Origin: Branchiibius cervicis
Lineage (GTDB): Bacteria > Actinomycetota > Actinomycetes > Actinomycetales > Dermatophilaceae
Direction: 5' to 3'
Assembly: GCF_042661605.1 (NCBI RefSeq)
Contig: NZ_JBHSWJ010000002.1
Coordinates: 1,240,001 to 1,304,000 of the forward strand
Length of the DNA stretch: 64,000 nucleotides
Numbering within the stretch: position 1 is the first letter of the stretch; each line of letters starts with the position of its first letter. A program made the translations under genes and the position numbers. Of the stretch, positions 63,613-64,000 are shown one piece after another. The notes beneath the pieces were generated by a model, which saw only the letters and a program-made list of their open reading frames with translations, did not search any database and was not told where the DNA came from.

Positions 63613-64000
63613 TCGTCCTCCGCTGGCGCAGACACGCCGGGCAGAACGGTCGACGACAACGCTGCGATCGGTGCCGCCGCAGGAGTTCCGCTGCCGTCGC
63701 GGCGGCCCGGTTCGGTCGGCAGGGCGACCTGCGTCCCGGACGACGCTGCTGCACGCACGGGCGGTGCTCCGACGTAGGCCAGGATGAGTTCGTCCTCTCC
63801 ACGCAGGAACCGGTGCGCACGGACCCCGCCGGTCGCCCGACCCTTGCCGGGATACTCCGCAAACGGGGTGACCTTGACCGAGCCGGTTTCGGTCCCGGGA
63901 AGGGCGCCGGACGACCCGGCGATCGTGACAACCGTCGCCTCGTCGTTCACGGCGCCGAAGAAGACCACCCGCTGCCCGGCGGCCAGTTTGATGCCGGCCA
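63609..64000 (-). CDS. parC: Type IIA topoisomerase A subunit (ParC), C-terminal part only
   Basis: 130 residues open at the window edge. The sequence IKLAAGQRVVFFGAVNDEATVVT and the GSVKVTPFAEYPGKGRATGGVRAHRFLRGEDEL block (regions) are the last blades of the GyrA/ParC DNA-wrapping beta-propeller, with the GRATGGVR motif. It ends in an Ala/Pro/Ser-rich tail. ParE lies about 12 kb away on the opposite strand. The catalytic part is outside the window. Confidence 0.88.
   Translation of the reverse strand, partial: AGIKLAAGQRVVFFGAVNDEATVVTIAGSSGALPGTETGSVKVTPFAEYPGKGRATGGVRAHRFLRGEDELILAYVGAPPVRAAASSGTQVALPTEPGRRDGSGTPAAAPIAALSSTVLPGVSAPAEDE

Overview
This 64 kb window is high-GC bacterial chromosome from an actinobacterium (Actinomycetota), most likely a Micrococcales-type organism. 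The evidence is gene content and order: a tri-subunit actinobacterial cytochrome oxidase set (ctaC, ctaD, ctaF, ctaE), a qcrCAB bc1 branch with di-haem QcrC, a PASTA Ser/Thr kinase beside an Rv2175c-like DNA-binding protein, class II DAHP synthase, DUF3040 and DUF3043 proteins, and a parE/parC pair. Much of 9.9-38.5 kb keeps the order seen around Rv2172c-Rv2205c of Mycobacterium tuberculosis (glycerate kinase, erpA, adoK, ctaC; ctaE-qcrCAB; trpD; Rv2191-like exonuclease; SRPBCC protein; acyltransferase; aroG; pknL; Rv2175c; idsA2; metF). I saw no rRNA, tRNA, CRISPR array, insertion sequence or prophage.

Layout. 1-4462: an ECF vitamin transporter (surface DUF4430-like protein, T, fused A-A, S). 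4.6-9.9 kb: malic enzyme, DUF937 protein, small conserved proteins, M20 peptidase, glutathionyl-hydroquinone-reductase-like protein. 9.9-16.5 kb: glycerate kinase, erpA, PfkB kinase, aat, ctaC-ctaD-ctaF. 16.5-18.7 kb: metallopeptidase, DUF1810 protein, ComB-like phosphatase and a LuxR remnant. 18.8-23.2 kb (minus): ctaE-qcrC-qcrA-qcrB. 23.3-28.5 kb: receiver-like protein, trpD, Lrp-type protein, DEDD exonuclease/GIY-YIG fusion, CxxC protein, lipoprotein metallopeptidase, SRPBCC protein. 28.6-38.5 kb: two ROK kinases, EEP hydrolase, acyltransferase, aroG, PASTA kinase, polyprenyl synthase, metF. 38.6-40.5 kb: HEPN-type protein under DNA-damage control, DUF3040 protein, siderophore-interacting protein. 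40.6-48.7 kb: narGHJI and a nitrate transporter. 49.2-51.8 kb: parE. 51.9-54.9 kb: a coupled cluster of acyl-CoA-dehydrogenase-like protein, PIG-L deacetylase/methyltransferase and glycosyltransferase. 55-64 kb: katE, alcohol dehydrogenase, several small accessory genes, a secreted trypsin-like protease, sucrase-ferredoxin-like protein and the 3' end of parC.

Together the respiratory genes describe an organism that respires oxygen through a bc1-aa3 supercomplex and can also use nitrate. Three promoters match the RecA-independent DNA-damage motif read by PafBC in mycobacteria (TTGTCR, then TAnnnT at fixed spacing). Two of them are divergent over the exonuclease and the CxxC protein; the third lies before the HEPN-type gene and is followed by a perfect LexA box. 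This is the most interesting regulatory signal in the window.

A caution for every reader: fourteen genes are interrupted by a one-base loss (15 sites were recognised, two genes having two each and one small gene being tentative). Every site can be placed in a run of four or five G or C where one more base restores the family reading frame. The pattern looks like homopolymer under-calling in the assembly rather than gene decay, so these genes are annotated as full-length CDS with the site named.
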